NCBI GenBank assembly: GCA_045577735.1
Contig: JAZNIY010000020.1
Location: forward strand, 9,675-73,674
Reading direction: 5' to 3'
DNA from: Stercoripulliclostridium_A sp045577735
GTDB lineage: Bacteria > Bacillota > Clostridia > Christensenellales > DTU072
Length of the DNA stretch: 64,000 bases
Both the position numbers and the translations under genes were made by a program. Below the pieces are notes generated by a model. It worked only from the letters and a program-made list of their open reading frames with translations. It made no database searches and had not been told where the DNA came from. Positions 25,281-33,926 of the stretch are shown one piece after another. Within the stretch, counting starts at the first letter, position 1; the number at the start of each line of letters is the position of its first letter.

Positions 25281-26609
25281 TTATTTTAAGAATCCCTTAT
25301 TGTTCTTTACGAGCAATTGACTTTCGAGTTGCTTTTGGAACTCAAGAGCGGTGGATACAACGATCATTAGTCCGGTTGCGGAGAATGCGTTACCAAGACC
25401 AAGAGTTGCGAATCCGTCTACTTGTTGCAAAATCAAGGTAGGAATGAGCGCTATAACTGCTAGGAACAATGATCCGAATAGCGTCAATCTGTTGTTGATT
25501 TTTCTCAAAGTGTCGCTGGTAGCCTTACCGGGTCTTACGCCTTGAATGAAACCACCGTTTTGTTGTAGCATACGTGCAACGTCATCGGGGTTAAATTGGA
25601 TTTGAGCGTAGAAGAAACCGAAGAACACGATAAGTAAGAACATTATCGGTGCATATAGGTTACCATTGCTACCAAACCATTCTGCCCAGAATAGACCGAA
25701 CTTTGTAGTTTCCCAGCCACCAAATTGGATAATCATTTGGGGGAACATAATCAATGATGAAGCAAAGATTATTGGCATAACGCCACCGGAGGTAACTTTA
25801 ATCGGAATATGGGTAGATTGTCCACCGTACATCTTGTTGCCCTTGATTTGCTTTGCGTATTGAACCTTGATCTTACGTTCTGCCATATCCATGAATACGA
25901 TAACGAAGAACAAGATAGCAACCAAAGCAAGGAATCCAAGCAAGAACCAAATGCTAGTGGTTTCACCGGCCTTAACTTCAGCGGGAATAACAACTGCTAT
26001 TGCACTCCAAATGGAGGTGCCTAGTGAAGAGATGATACCTATAAAGATTATGAGTGAAGTACCGTTACCAATACCGTACTCGGTGATTCTTTCGCCTAAC
26101 CACATAACGAGTGATGAACCACCCACTAGGATTATAACGATAAAGATCATAGTGAATATTTTGTCAACTTGGTTGTTTGCATCGCCGGTGAATACGGGAA
26201 TGATGCTGTCTTGCCAAGCAAACATAACGCCTATAGCTTGGATTATAGCAAGGATAACTGCAACGTAACGGGTATATTGAGTAATCTTCTTTCTACCCTC
26301 TTCGCCTTCCTTACTTAGCTTTTCAAGCTTAGGAATAATAAGTGTCAACAGTTGCATAATAATGAAGCTGTTGATGAACGGAACGATACCAAGTGCGAAG
26401 ATAGTGCCGTAAGTAAATGCACTACCCGTGATGGCTGAAAGCATCAAGGTGAAGTCCGTTTGAGCATAACCTGCAAATATTGCAGCGGAATCAAGACCGG
26501 GGATTGGTACAAAGCAACCTACTCTGTAGACCAAGAGAAGTGCAAGAGTGATTAAAATCTTCTTGCAAATCTCGGGGGTCTTGAATGCATTCTTAAATGT
26601 TTGAAACAT
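25281..26609 (-). CDS. secY: Preprotein translocase subunit SecY
   Basis: 442 residues, ten membrane helices. Forms the Sec channel. Recognisable: YRVGCFVPIPGLD (helix 1 to plug), QYTRYVAVILAIIQA (about residues 110-124), the loop YAKQIKGNKMYGGQSTHIPIK and the C-terminal PGKATSDTLRKINNRLTLFG segment that contacts SecA. Overlaps rplO by 1 base (ATG/TAA), so translation is coupled. Confidence 0.98.
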   Translation of the reverse strand: MFQTFKNAFKTPEICKKILITLALLLVYRVGCFVPIPGLDSAAIFAGYAQTDFTLMLSAITGSAFTYGTIFALGIVPFINSFIIMQLLTLIIPKLEKLSKEGEEGRKKITQYTRYVAVILAIIQAIGVMFAWQDSIIPVFTGDANNQVDKIFTMIFIVIILVGGSSLVMWLGERITEYGIGNGTSLIIFIGIISSLGTSIWSAIAVVIPAEVKAGETTSIWFLLGFLALVAILFFVIVFMDMAERKIKVQYAKQIKGNKMYGGQSTHIPIKVTSGGVMPIIFASSLIMFPQMIIQFGGWETTKFGLFWAEWFGSNGNLYAPIMFLLIVFFGFFYAQIQFNPDDVARMLQQNGGFIQGVRPGKATSDTLRKINNRLTLFGSLFLAVIALIPTLILQQVDGFATLGLGNAFSATGLMIVVSTALEFQKQLESQLLVKNNKGFLK

Positions 26610-27052
26610 TATAGAACCTCTGCCTTACCGCCTGCTTTTTCAATCTTTTCTTGAGCAGACTTGGTGAATTTGTTTGCTTGAACGGTTAGATTCTTGGTAA
26701 GTTCGCCATCACCCAAAACTTTCAAACCGTAGGGCATAATTTTGCCGATAAGACCTGCATCTTGCAAGAGTTCTGCAGTGATAACAGTGCCTTCTGCAAA
26801 GTTTTCAAGAACGCCTACGTTGACAGTGGTATACTCTGCAGTGAAGTGATTTTTGAATCCTCTCTTAGGAATTCTACGGGTTAAAGGCATTTGACCGCCT
26901 TCAAAGCCGGGGCGAACGCCACCGCCACTTCTTGCCCATTGACCTTTGTGTCCCTTACCGCTGGTTTTGCCTAGGCCGGAACCTATGCCTCTACCAAGTC
27001 TTTTTGCGGGAGTTACTGCGCCTTCTGCAGGAGCTAAATTATGAAGTTTCAT
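26609..27052 (-). CDS. rplO: 50S ribosomal protein uL15
   Basis: 147 residues. Late-assembly protein with the long Gly/Arg-rich N-terminal extension (RLGRGIGSGLGKTSGKGHKG, about residues 18-37) that reaches into 23S rRNA and a globular C-terminal domain. MKLHNLAPAEGA start with GGAGG upstream. Confidence 0.98.
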   Translation of the reverse strand: MKLHNLAPAEGAVTPAKRLGRGIGSGLGKTSGKGHKGQWARSGGGVRPGFEGGQMPLTRRIPKRGFKNHFTAEYTTVNVGVLENFAEGTVITAELLQDAGLIGKIMPYGLKVLGDGELTKNLTVQANKFTKSAQEKIEKAGGKAEVL

Positions 27053-27064
27053 ATCGTTGTCCTC

Positions 27065-27247
27065 CTATTTAACTTCTTCCACGCGAACGAGGTGTGATAC
27101 TTTGAATATCATACCGCGGATAACGGGATTATCTTCGTGAATTTTGCTAGCACCAATCTTGTTAAGACCAAGTGCTTTTACGTTTGCCTTTTGGTTTTCA
27201 AGACAACCGATAGTGCTTTTTACAAGGGTAACTTTAATTTGAGCCAT
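27065..27247 (-). CDS. rpmD: 50S ribosomal protein uL30
   Basis: 60 residues, normal size for the short bacterial form. IKVTLVKSTIGCLENQKANV then LGLNKIGASK. Lies between rpsE and rplO, 10 and 12 bases apart. Confidence 0.97.
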   Translation of the reverse strand: MAQIKVTLVKSTIGCLENQKANVKALGLNKIGASKIHEDNPVIRGMIFKVSHLVRVEEVK

Positions 27248-27257
27248 AGTAAACCTC

Positions 27258-27773
27258 CTATAAAATTTCTTCTACGGTCTTGCCACGGAGAGCAGCAAAC
27301 TCTTCTGCGGTCTTGAGAGCCTTCAAACCAGCGATGGTAGCCTTAACGCTGTTGATAGCGTTGTTGGTTCCGATGCACTTGGTACGAATGTTAGCTATGC
27401 CACTAACTTCAAGAATTTGTCTAACTGCGCCACCAGCGATAACACCGGTACCTTCGGGAGCGGGCATCATAAGAACTTTGCCTCTGCCGAATTCACCAAT
27501 AACGGTGTGGGGGATGGTTCTGCCGGAAGTAGAGATGGTAAACATGCTCTTAACAGCTGCCTTTTGAGCCTTTTCGATTGCTTCCGGAACTTCTGCTGCT
27601 TTACCCATGCCGATACCTACTCTGCCTTTACCGTCACCGCAAACTACTAGAGCGCTAAAACGCATGGTTCTACCACCCTTAACAACCTTGGTTACGCGAC
27701 GAATAGTAATGGTCTTTTTAATGAGATCGTCTTTGGGTTCTCTATTAAATCTTTCTCTATCATTTCTTGCCAT
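27258..27773 (-). CDS. rpsE: 30S ribosomal protein uS5
   Basis: 171 residues. Decoding-fidelity protein. dsRBD-like N-terminal domain with RRVTKVVKGGRTMRFSALVV (about residues 25-44), then GKAAEVPEAIEKA and the C-terminal LMPAPEGTGVIAGGAVR segment. Confidence 0.98.
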   Translation of the reverse strand: MARNDRERFNREPKDDLIKKTITIRRVTKVVKGGRTMRFSALVVCGDGKGRVGIGMGKAAEVPEAIEKAQKAAVKSMFTISTSGRTIPHTVIGEFGRGKVLMMPAPEGTGVIAGGAVRQILEVSGIANIRTKCIGTNNAINSVKATIAGLKALKTAEEFAALRGKTVEEIL

Positions 27774-27785
27774 AATTCTATTCTC

Positions 27786-28154
27786 CTAAAAGTCAAGTCC
27801 TGCTTCTCTTGCGCCATCAGCGAGAGCTGCTACACGACCGGTATAGATATAACCTCCTCTATCGAAAACAACAGCTTTGATGCCTGCTTCAATAGCCTTC
27901 TTACCTAACTCGATACCAACGATCTTTGCAGCTTCAACCTTGGTCTTACCTTCTACCATAGCCTTGATGTCAGCTTGTAGGGTGTTTGCTGCACAAAGGG
28001 TTACGCCCTTAGTGTCATCGATGATTTGAGCATAGATGTTAACGGTGGATCTGGTTACGCAAAGACGGGGCATCTCTGCAGTACCCTTAAGGGTATTGCG
28101 GAGACGTGCGTGTCTTTTAAGTCTTATTTTATTTTTATTAGCTTTCTTTAACAT
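27786..28154 (-). CDS. rplR: 50S ribosomal protein uL18
   Basis: 122 residues. Binds 5S rRNA with uL5. RLKRHARLRNTLKGTAEMPRL at the N-terminus (residues 12-32, kept typical by RHxRxR) and the C-terminal FDRGGYIYTGRVAALADGAR. Confidence 0.98.
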   Translation of the reverse strand: MLKKANKNKIRLKRHARLRNTLKGTAEMPRLCVTRSTVNIYAQIIDDTKGVTLCAANTLQADIKAMVEGKTKVEAAKIVGIELGKKAIEAGIKAVVFDRGGYIYTGRVAALADGAREAGLDF

Positions 28155-28169
28155 AATCTAGATACTCCT

Positions 28170-28712
28170 TTATTTACCTGCGGTCTTGCCTTCCTTGCGT
28201 AGGATAACTTCATCCTTATAACGGATACCATAGCCATGGTAAGGTTCGGGTTTGCGGAGAGCTTTGATGTCTGCTGCAACTTGTCCTACTTTTACCTTGT
28301 CGATACCTTTAATGCAAAGTTCGGTGGGGTTAACAACTTCGATTTTGATTCCTTCTGGAGCTACTACGTCAATAGTGTGAGAGAAGCCGAGAGAAAGAAC
28401 AACTTTGTTACCTTGAGCAACTGCTTTCCAACCTACGCCACTGATAACAAGGTTCTTTGCATAACCTTTTTCAACACCAGTAACCATATTTTGGATAAGA
28501 GCGCGGTAAAGACCGTGAGCAGCCTTAACTTCTTTTGCTTCGGAAACGCGAGATACGGTTACAACGTCACCTTCAATAGCTACGTTGATTTTTGCGTTTT
28601 CGATAGCTTGGGTTAGAGTGCCTAGAGGTCCGGTTACGGTTACGATACCGTCAGCGTACTTAACGCTAACGCCGTTAGGAACTTTGATGGGATTTCTACC
28701 TATTCTTGACAT
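28170..28712 (-). CDS. rplF: 50S ribosomal protein uL6
   Basis: 180 residues from MSRIGRNPI at 28712; an upstream in-frame ATG at 28766 lies inside rpsH and is rejected because GGAGG sits just before 28712. Two repeated beta/alpha domains; the second carries EPYHGYGIRYKDE near the C-terminus. Located by the factor-binding site of the 50S. Confidence 0.98.
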   Translation of the reverse strand: MSRIGRNPIKVPNGVSVKYADGIVTVTGPLGTLTQAIENAKINVAIEGDVVTVSRVSEAKEVKAAHGLYRALIQNMVTGVEKGYAKNLVISGVGWKAVAQGNKVVLSLGFSHTIDVVAPEGIKIEVVNPTELCIKGIDKVKVGQVAADIKALRKPEPYHGYGIRYKDEVILRKEGKTAGK

Positions 28713-28722
28713 ATCAAACCTC

Positions 28723-29127
28723 CTACCATACGTAAGCGAGAACTTCGCCACCAGCACTAATAGCACGTGCTTTCTTGTCGGTCATAACACCCTTAGAGGT
28801 GGAGATGATTGCGATACCTAGTCCGCCAAGAACCTTGGGTAGAGCATCACTCTTTGCGTAAACGCGAAGACCGGGTTTAGAAATCTTCTTAAGACCGTTA
28901 ATAACTTTTTCTTTGTTAGCGGTGTACTTAAGTTCAATGTGGATAACGTCTTGAACTTGACCTTCTACCTTAACGATAGAAGCGCTCTTGATGTAACCTT
29001 CTTCTACTAAAATATTTGCAATCGCAGCCTTAATCTTGGAGTGAGGAACGTCTACGCTATCTTTCTTAGCGGTTAGAGCGTTACGGATGCGAGTAAGCAT
29101 ATCAGCAATTGGATCAGTAATAGTCAT
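28723..29127 (-). CDS. rpsH: 30S ribosomal protein uS8
   Basis: 134 residues. Central 16S rRNA organiser. DPIADMLTRIRNA at the N-terminus and ISTSKGVMTDKKARA (about residues 108-122) are family signatures. Follows rpsN by 12 bases. Confidence 0.98.
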   Translation of the reverse strand: MTITDPIADMLTRIRNALTAKKDSVDVPHSKIKAAIANILVEEGYIKSASIVKVEGQVQDVIHIELKYTANKEKVINGLKKISKPGLRVYAKSDALPKVLGGLGIAIISTSKGVMTDKKARAISAGGEVLAYVW

Positions 29128-29139
29128 TTTTATATCCTC

Positions 29140-29325
29140 CTACCAGCTTGCCTTGCGAACGCCGGGTATTTCGCCTTTGTATGCAAGTTCTCTGAAGCAA
29201 ATTCTGCAGATGCCGTACTTGCGTAGAACAGCGTGGGGTCTACCGCAAATAGAGCAACGGGTGTATTCACGAGTGGAAAACTTTTGCTTTTTTTGTTGTT
29301 TATTAATCATTGATTTCTTTGCCAT
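29140..29325 (-). CDS. rpsN: 30S ribosomal protein uS14, zinc (type Z) form
   Basis: 61 residues with two Cys pairs, CSIC (about residues 24-27) and CRIC (about 40-43), i.e. the short zinc-binding form. Ends in the conserved LAYKGEIPGVRKASW. No zinc-independent paralogue is in the window. Confidence 0.98.
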   Translation of the reverse strand: MAKKSMINKQQKKQKFSTREYTRCSICGRPHAVLRKYGICRICFRELAYKGEIPGVRKASW

Positions 29326-29338
29326 TTTAATAAACCTC

Positions 29339-29917
29339 CTACTTTACGAAAGGTACGCCAAGAAGTCTTAAGAGTTCTTTAGCTTCTTCGTCGGTCTTAG
29401 CCGTGGTGGTTACACAGCAGTCAAAACCTCTAACTTTCTCGATTTGTTCATAAGAAATTTCGGGGAAGATGAGTTGTTCTTTGATACCGAGGGTATAGTT
29501 ACCTCTTCCGTCAAAGGACTTGTCGCTTACGCCCTTAAAGTCACGAACACGGGGAAGTGCGATGGAGATAAGCTTGTCGAGGAAATTCCACATCTTATCT
29601 CTACGTAGAGTTACCATTGCGCCAACTTGTTGTCCTTCTCTAACTTTAAAGTTAGCAACGGATTTCTTAGCCATGGTAGCAACTGCCTTTTGACCTGCGA
29701 TCTTTTCGAGTTCGCCAGTAGCGAGTTGCATGCTCTTGGAGTTTTCTTTGATGTCACCAAAGCGCATGTTGAGAACGATCTTATCAAGCTTTGGAACTTG
29801 CATTACGGTGCTGTAACCGAAAGTCTTCATAAGAGCGGGAACAACTTCTTCTTTATATTTAACTTCTAGTCTGCTGATTTCTCTAACTGCAGCAGCATTT
29901 TCAACTTTTTTAGCCAT
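29339..29917 (-). CDS. rplE: 50S ribosomal protein uL5
   Basis: 192 residues, about 12 longer than the usual 179-180 because of an N-terminal extension (MAKKVENAAAVREIS). The core begins RLEVKYKEEVVPALMK; GAMVTLRRDKMWNFLDKL and RVRDFKGVSDKSFDGRGNY are typical. Binds 5S rRNA and contacts the P-site tRNA. Confidence 0.98.
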   Translation of the reverse strand: MAKKVENAAAVREISRLEVKYKEEVVPALMKTFGYSTVMQVPKLDKIVLNMRFGDIKENSKSMQLATGELEKIAGQKAVATMAKKSVANFKVREGQQVGAMVTLRRDKMWNFLDKLISIALPRVRDFKGVSDKSFDGRGNYTLGIKEQLIFPEISYEQIEKVRGFDCCVTTTAKTDEEAKELLRLLGVPFVK

Positions 29918-29933
29918 TATAAATTGCCTCCTA

Positions 29934-30350
29934 TTATTCTGCTACGGTTTCGGTGGTTTCAGCCTTAACTGCTTTCTTACGAACTGCAGCTTTGGTAGCC
30001 TTCTTAGCCTTGGGTGCCTTCTTAGTTACGAGAACAGCACCACACTTTTTGCAGTAACGAACTCTCTTGCCGTCTTCCATGCGGTAACCTACGCGGGTGG
30101 GGTTGTTGCAAGCGGAGCAAATGGGCATTACGTTGGAAATATCAACGCTACCGGGTTGCTTTACCAAACCGCCTTGGTCGGAAGCCTTTCTTGCCTTAAC
30201 TGCCTTGGTGTTAACGGTTGCAAGACCTTCGCCTTCTACTAGTACGCGATGAGCTTCGGTGTTAACTCCAATAATTTGAGCAGTCTTACCCTTGTCTTTA
30301 CCGGCAATGATCATAACGTAATCGTCTTTTTTAACGCTATATTTAGTCAT
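29934..30350 (-). CDS. rplX: 50S ribosomal protein uL24 with Lys/Ala tail
   Basis: 138 residues against the usual 100-105. KOW motif at residues 9-35 (DYVMIIAGKDKGKTAQIIGV), zinc-like pairs CSAC and CKKC (about 62-88), then an extra tail of about 35 residues made almost only of Lys, Ala, Thr, Val and Glu (about 103-138). Assembly initiator near the tunnel exit. The tail is unlikely to alter the core role. Confidence 0.97.
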   Translation of the reverse strand: MTKYSVKKDDYVMIIAGKDKGKTAQIIGVNTEAHRVLVEGEGLATVNTKAVKARKASDQGGLVKQPGSVDISNVMPICSACNNPTRVGYRMEDGKRVRYCKKCGAVLVTKKAPKAKKATKAAVRKKAVKAETTETVAE

Positions 30351-30361
30351 AATTCAGCCTC

Positions 30362-30727
30362 CTAAAGAACTTCTGGAGCAAGAGATACGATCTTAGCATA
30401 GCCTTCTCTGATTTCTCTTGCGATGGGTCCAAAGATACGTGAACCGCGGGGCATATTTTGGTTATCAATAATTACCGCTGCATTATCATCGAACTTAATG
30501 TGAGTACCGTCTTTACGTCTAATGCCCTTGTGGGTACGAACGATAACGGCTTTTACTACGTCGCCTTTTTTAACAACGCCACCGGGGGTTGCGGACTTAA
30601 CGGATGCAATGATAACGTCACCGATGTTACCACTTCTTACGTAAGAGCCACCCATAACGCGGATGCATTTGATTTCTTTAGCGCCGCTATTATCTGCTAC
30701 TTTTAATCTGGATTCAGGTTGTATCAT
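30362..30727 (-). CDS. rplN: 50S ribosomal protein uL14
   Basis: 121 residues. MIQPESRLKVADNSGAKEI start and RGSRIFGPIAREIRE near the C-terminus. Forms intersubunit bridge B8 and is the RsfS silencing-factor site. 8 bases after rpsQ. Confidence 0.98.
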   Translation of the reverse strand: MIQPESRLKVADNSGAKEIKCIRVMGGSYVRSGNIGDVIIASVKSATPGGVVKKGDVVKAVIVRTHKGIRRKDGTHIKFDDNAAVIIDNQNMPRGSRIFGPIAREIREGYAKIVSLAPEVL

Positions 30728-30735
30728 GTTGCCTC

Positions 30736-30993
30736 CTACTTAGCCTTCTCTATGATGTTGAGAAGTCTCCAATTCTTGTCCTTTGAAAGGGGACGAGTTT
30801 CCATAACTTCTATCTTGTCGCCTACACCACACTCGTTGTTTTCATCATGAACTTTAAGCTTCTTGGTGCGGAGAACGTACTTTTTATACAAAGGATGTTT
30901 TACCTTTTGTTCGACGGCGATAACGCAGGTTTTGTCCATTTTATCGCTTATAACAACGCCGACTCTGGTTTTTCTAAGATTTCTATCTTCCAT
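30736..30993 (-). CDS. rpsQ: 30S ribosomal protein uS17
   Basis: 85 residues, OB-fold. RKTRVGVVISDKMDKTCVIAV at the N-terminus and VMETRPLSKDKNWRLL near the end. Primary 16S binder. Confidence 0.98.
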   Translation of the reverse strand: MEDRNLRKTRVGVVISDKMDKTCVIAVEQKVKHPLYKKYVLRTKKLKVHDENNECGVGDKIEVMETRPLSKDKNWRLLNIIEKAK

Positions 30994-31006
30994 TTAAGTT
31001 ATCCTC

Positions 31007-31252
31007 CTATGCGTTCTTCTTAGCGCGGGTTTTCTTTGCAGCCTTAACAGGTTCTTCTACGATACCGAGCTCTCTTTGACGTAAAACGGTCTTTGCTCTA
31101 GCGATATCTTTCTTGGTGTCTGCAAGAACCATGGGGTTGGAAAGTTGGTTGGTTGCGTGCTTGAAACGAAGATTAAAGAGTTCGGTCTTTAGTTCATTAA
31201 TCTTAAGCACTAATTCTTCATTTGTCATTTCAAAATAATTCTTTGCTTTCAT
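31007..31252 (-). CDS. rpmC: 50S ribosomal protein uL29
   Basis: 81 residues, longer than the usual 63-72 owing to a Lys/Ala C-terminal tail (EEPVKAAKKTRAKKNA). Helical hairpin with LKTELFNLRFKHATNQL (about residues 20-36). Sits by the tunnel exit and the SRP/trigger-factor site. Its ATG overlaps the rplP stop by 1 base. Confidence 0.98.
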   Translation of the reverse strand: MKAKNYFEMTNEELVLKINELKTELFNLRFKHATNQLSNPMVLADTKKDIARAKTVLRQRELGIVEEPVKAAKKTRAKKNA

Positions 31253-31686
31253 TAATTGTCACCGCCTTCTTCAACTTGATCCGCTCTCTTAGCAAACTTG
31301 CACTTTACGGGAAGTTTGTTTGCTGCTAGACGAAGTGCTTCTCTTGCTACTTCTTCACTAACACCGGCCATTTCGAACATAACTCTGCCGGGCTTTACTA
31401 CTGCTACCCAGAATTCAACTGAACCTTTACCACTACCCATACGTGCTTCAGCGGGGTGCTTGGTTAAGGGCTTGTGGGGGAAGATGTTTACCCATACTTG
31501 ACCGCCACGCTTAATATATCTGGTCATTGCAACACGGGCTGCTTCTATTTGGTTGGACTTAATCCATGCGGGCTCGGTTGCTACGAGGCCGAATTCGCCG
31601 TATGCGATCTTGTTACCTCTTAAAGCTTTACCGGTCATTCTACCGCGTTGTTGCTTTCTTCTTTTAACTCTCTTAGGCATTAACAT
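31252..31686 (-). CDS. rplP: 50S ribosomal protein uL16
   Basis: 144 residues beginning MLMPKRVKRRKQQRGRMTG, the form common in clostridia; the start at 31686 is 12 bases after GGAGG, while the second ATG at 31680 is 18 away. Contacts A- and P-site tRNA elbows; KLPVKCKFAKR near the C-terminus. Begins 2 bases after the rpsC stop. Confidence 0.97.
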   Translation of the reverse strand: MLMPKRVKRRKQQRGRMTGKALRGNKIAYGEFGLVATEPAWIKSNQIEAARVAMTRYIKRGGQVWVNIFPHKPLTKHPAEARMGSGKGSVEFWVAVVKPGRVMFEMAGVSEEVAREALRLAANKLPVKCKFAKRADQVEEGGDN

Positions 31687-31688
31687 AA

Positions 31689-32378
31689 TTAGTTTTTACC
31701 TCCTTTCTTAAAGACCTCACCCTTGTAGATCCAGGTCTTAACACCGATAATACCGTAGGTGGTATTTGCTTCTGCGAAGCCGTAATCGATGTCAGCACGT
31801 AGGGTTTGTAGGGGAATTGAACCTTCGTGATAAGTTTCGCTTCTTGCGATTTCTGCACCGTCAAGACGACCGCTTACCATAGTCTTAATACCCTTAGCGC
31901 CTGCTCTCATAGCTCTTCCCATTGCGAACTTCATAGCTCTACGGAAGGGAGTTCTCTTTTCAAGAGCGGATGCGATGGATTCTGCAACGATTTGAGCGTC
32001 CATATCAACGTTCTTAACTTCGTGAACGTTTACGCTGAAGGTCTTATCCTTGCCAACTATCTTGCGAACTGCTGCATTGATTTCTTCGATGCCCTTTTTC
32101 TTTGCGCCAGCTTCTTCAGGAGCTGCGTCTTTCTTGTTCATCTTACCAACTGCTACGCCAACTCTACCGCAGTAGATATCAATTTTAATGGTGTTAGCTG
32201 CTCTTTCGATACTAATCTTGGAGATAGCTGCATCGTAGTAGTTCTTCTTTATATACTTACGGATTTCGTCGTCTTCTTTAAGGTTTTTACCGAAATCCTT
32301 TTTGTTTGCGTACCAAGTGCTACTCCAGGGAGCGATGATACCAACTCTTAAACCATGTGGATTAACTTTTTGACCCAT
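31689..32378 (-). CDS. rpsC: 30S ribosomal protein uS3
   Basis: 229 residues. Head protein at the mRNA entry with helicase activity in the ribosome. MGQKVNPHGLRVGII start; KH-2 domain (about residues 38-115) includes a Lys/Glu-rich insertion near GKMNKKDAAPEEAGAKKKG where relatives have fewer residues; C-terminal GRLDGAEIARSETYHEG. Confidence 0.98.
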   Translation of the reverse strand: MGQKVNPHGLRVGIIAPWSSTWYANKKDFGKNLKEDDEIRKYIKKNYYDAAISKISIERAANTIKIDIYCGRVGVAVGKMNKKDAAPEEAGAKKKGIEEINAAVRKIVGKDKTFSVNVHEVKNVDMDAQIVAESIASALEKRTPFRRAMKFAMGRAMRAGAKGIKTMVSGRLDGAEIARSETYHEGSIPLQTLRADIDYGFAEANTTYGIIGVKTWIYKGEVFKKGGKN

Positions 32379-32392
32379 TTTGGTAATTCCTC

Positions 32393-32779
32393 CTATTTAG
32401 CGGCGTCAAGAATGACGGTGATGTGGGTGGTGCGCTTCATGATGCTGTGTCCTCTGCCCTTGGAAACGGGTTGATAGCGCTTAAGGGTTTTGCCTTCGTC
32501 AGCAAAGCATTCTGCTACGTAAAGGGTGTCCTTGTTCATGTTCATATTGTTTTCAGCATTAGCTGCTGCGCTGTTAACAACCTTAAGGATGGGGGTGCTG
32601 GAAGACTTGTTCATAGCCTTTAGAAGAGCAACTGCCTCAACGTAACTCTTTCCACGAATAACGTCTAGTACGGAACGTACTTTGTAAGGGGAAATTCTAA
32701 TGGATTTTGCTACTGCATAAGGACGGGTGTCTTTGTTTTCCAATCTTGCTTGGGTCTTTTCTCTAACTCTAGTTGCCAT
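32393..32779 (-). CDS. rplV: 50S ribosomal protein uL22
   Basis: 128 residues, with a short N-terminal extension before AVAKSIRISPYKVRSVLDVI (about residues 23-42). Its beta-hairpin (KTLKRYQPVSKGRGHSIMKR, about 98-117) lines the exit tunnel and is the macrolide-resistance hot spot. Confidence 0.98.
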   Translation of the reverse strand: MATRVREKTQARLENKDTRPYAVAKSIRISPYKVRSVLDVIRGKSYVEAVALLKAMNKSSSTPILKVVNSAAANAENNMNMNKDTLYVAECFADEGKTLKRYQPVSKGRGHSIMKRTTHITVILDAAK

Positions 32780-32788
32780 ATAGACCTC

Positions 32789-33070
32789 CTATTTCTTACC
32801 GCCAGCGGCTTTGGAGCCTGCGTGACCGTTAAACTTTCTGGTGGGAGCAAACTCACCGAGTTTTAAGCCAACCATATCTTCGGTTACGTATACAGGCACG
32901 TGGGTTTTACCGTTATGAACGGCGATGGTGTGACCAACGAATTCGGGGAAGATAACGGAAGCTCTTGACCAAGTCTTAACGGGCTTCTTTTCGCCATTTT
33001 CGTTCATCGCTGTAATTCTCTTCATTAGGCTCTCTTCACAAAAGGGACCTTTTTTAACTGATCTGCTCAT
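32789..33070 (-). CDS. rpsS: 30S ribosomal protein uS19
   Basis: 93 residues. SRSVKKGPFCEESLMKR start; FVGHTIAVHNGKTHVPVYVTEDMVG in the middle (about residues 44-68). Pairs with uS13 in the head. 11 bases after rplB. Confidence 0.98.
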   Translation of the reverse strand: MSRSVKKGPFCEESLMKRITAMNENGEKKPVKTWSRASVIFPEFVGHTIAVHNGKTHVPVYVTEDMVGLKLGEFAPTRKFNGHAGSKAAGGKK

Positions 33071-33081
33071 CTATGTGCCTC

Positions 33082-33909
33082 CTAATTAATACGCTTAATA
33101 ATCATCTTGTTGGACTTAGCCTTCTTACTTCTGGTCTTATAACCAAGAGCGGGCTTACCCCAAGGAGTAACGGGAGTTGCCATACCGATGGGGCTCTTGC
33201 CTTCACCACCACCATGGGGGTGATCGCAGGGGTTCATTACAACACCGCGAACGGTAGGTTTAACACCCATATGACGGGTCTTACCGGCTTTACCAACGCT
33301 TACGTTTTCGTGGTCGATATTGCCAACGGTACCGATAGTAGCTTTGCACTTGAGGGAAACGTATCTCATTTCGCCAGAAGGCATTCTAAGGGTTGCCTTG
33401 TTGTTTTCTTTTGCCATAAGTTGTGCACTTACGCCAGCAGAACGAGCAATTTGGCCACCTTTACCGGGTTGAAGCTCTATGTTGTGGATGGTAGTACCAA
33501 CGGGGATATCTTGAAGAAGGAGTGCGTTACCTGCTTTGATATCTGCGCCTGCTCCACTAAGTACGGTGTCGCCTACGTTAAGGCCTACGGGGCAAAGGAT
33601 ATATCTCTTTTCGCCGTCAGCGTAGTTAAGGAGAGCGATGTTTGCGCTACGGTTGGGGTCGTATTGAACGCTTGCAACCTTTGCGGGGATACCGTCTTTA
33701 TTACGCTTAAAGTCGATAATTCTGTACTTGTTTCTGTTACCACCACCGATGTGTCTTACGGTGATTCTTCCCAAATTATTACGACCGCCGGACTTGTTTT
33801 TGCTTACTAGCAAGCTCTTTTCGGGCTTAGTGCAGGTGATTTCTGCAAAGTCCGATACGCTCATATTACGGCGTGCGGGGGATGTAGGTTTATATTTAAT
33901 AACTGCCAT
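33082..33909 (-). CDS. rplB: 50S ribosomal protein uL2
   Basis: 275 residues. Needed for peptidyl transferase and subunit joining. SPARRNMSVSDFAEIT (about residues 10-25), GGGNRNKYRIIDFKR (about 54-68), and the C-terminal VVMNPCDHPHGGGEGKSPIG with the essential His near 230. Normal length. Confidence 0.98.
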   Translation of the reverse strand: MAVIKYKPTSPARRNMSVSDFAEITCTKPEKSLLVSKNKSGGRNNLGRITVRHIGGGNRNKYRIIDFKRNKDGIPAKVASVQYDPNRSANIALLNYADGEKRYILCPVGLNVGDTVLSGAGADIKAGNALLLQDIPVGTTIHNIELQPGKGGQIARSAGVSAQLMAKENNKATLRMPSGEMRYVSLKCKATIGTVGNIDHENVSVGKAGKTRHMGVKPTVRGVVMNPCDHPHGGGEGKSPIGMATPVTPWGKPALGYKTRSKKAKSNKMIIKRIN

Positions 33910-33926
33910 TATTGTTTACCTCCCGA

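Noticed and set aside
28713..28766. Upstream start for uL6
   Set aside because: Extension lies within rpsH coding sequence; MSRIGRNP is the family N-terminus with GGAGG in front.
33073..33810. Plus-strand frame of 245 codons opposite rplB
   Set aside because: Lies entirely antisense to a highly conserved ribosomal gene, has no ribosome binding site and low-complexity composition caused by rplB codon usage.
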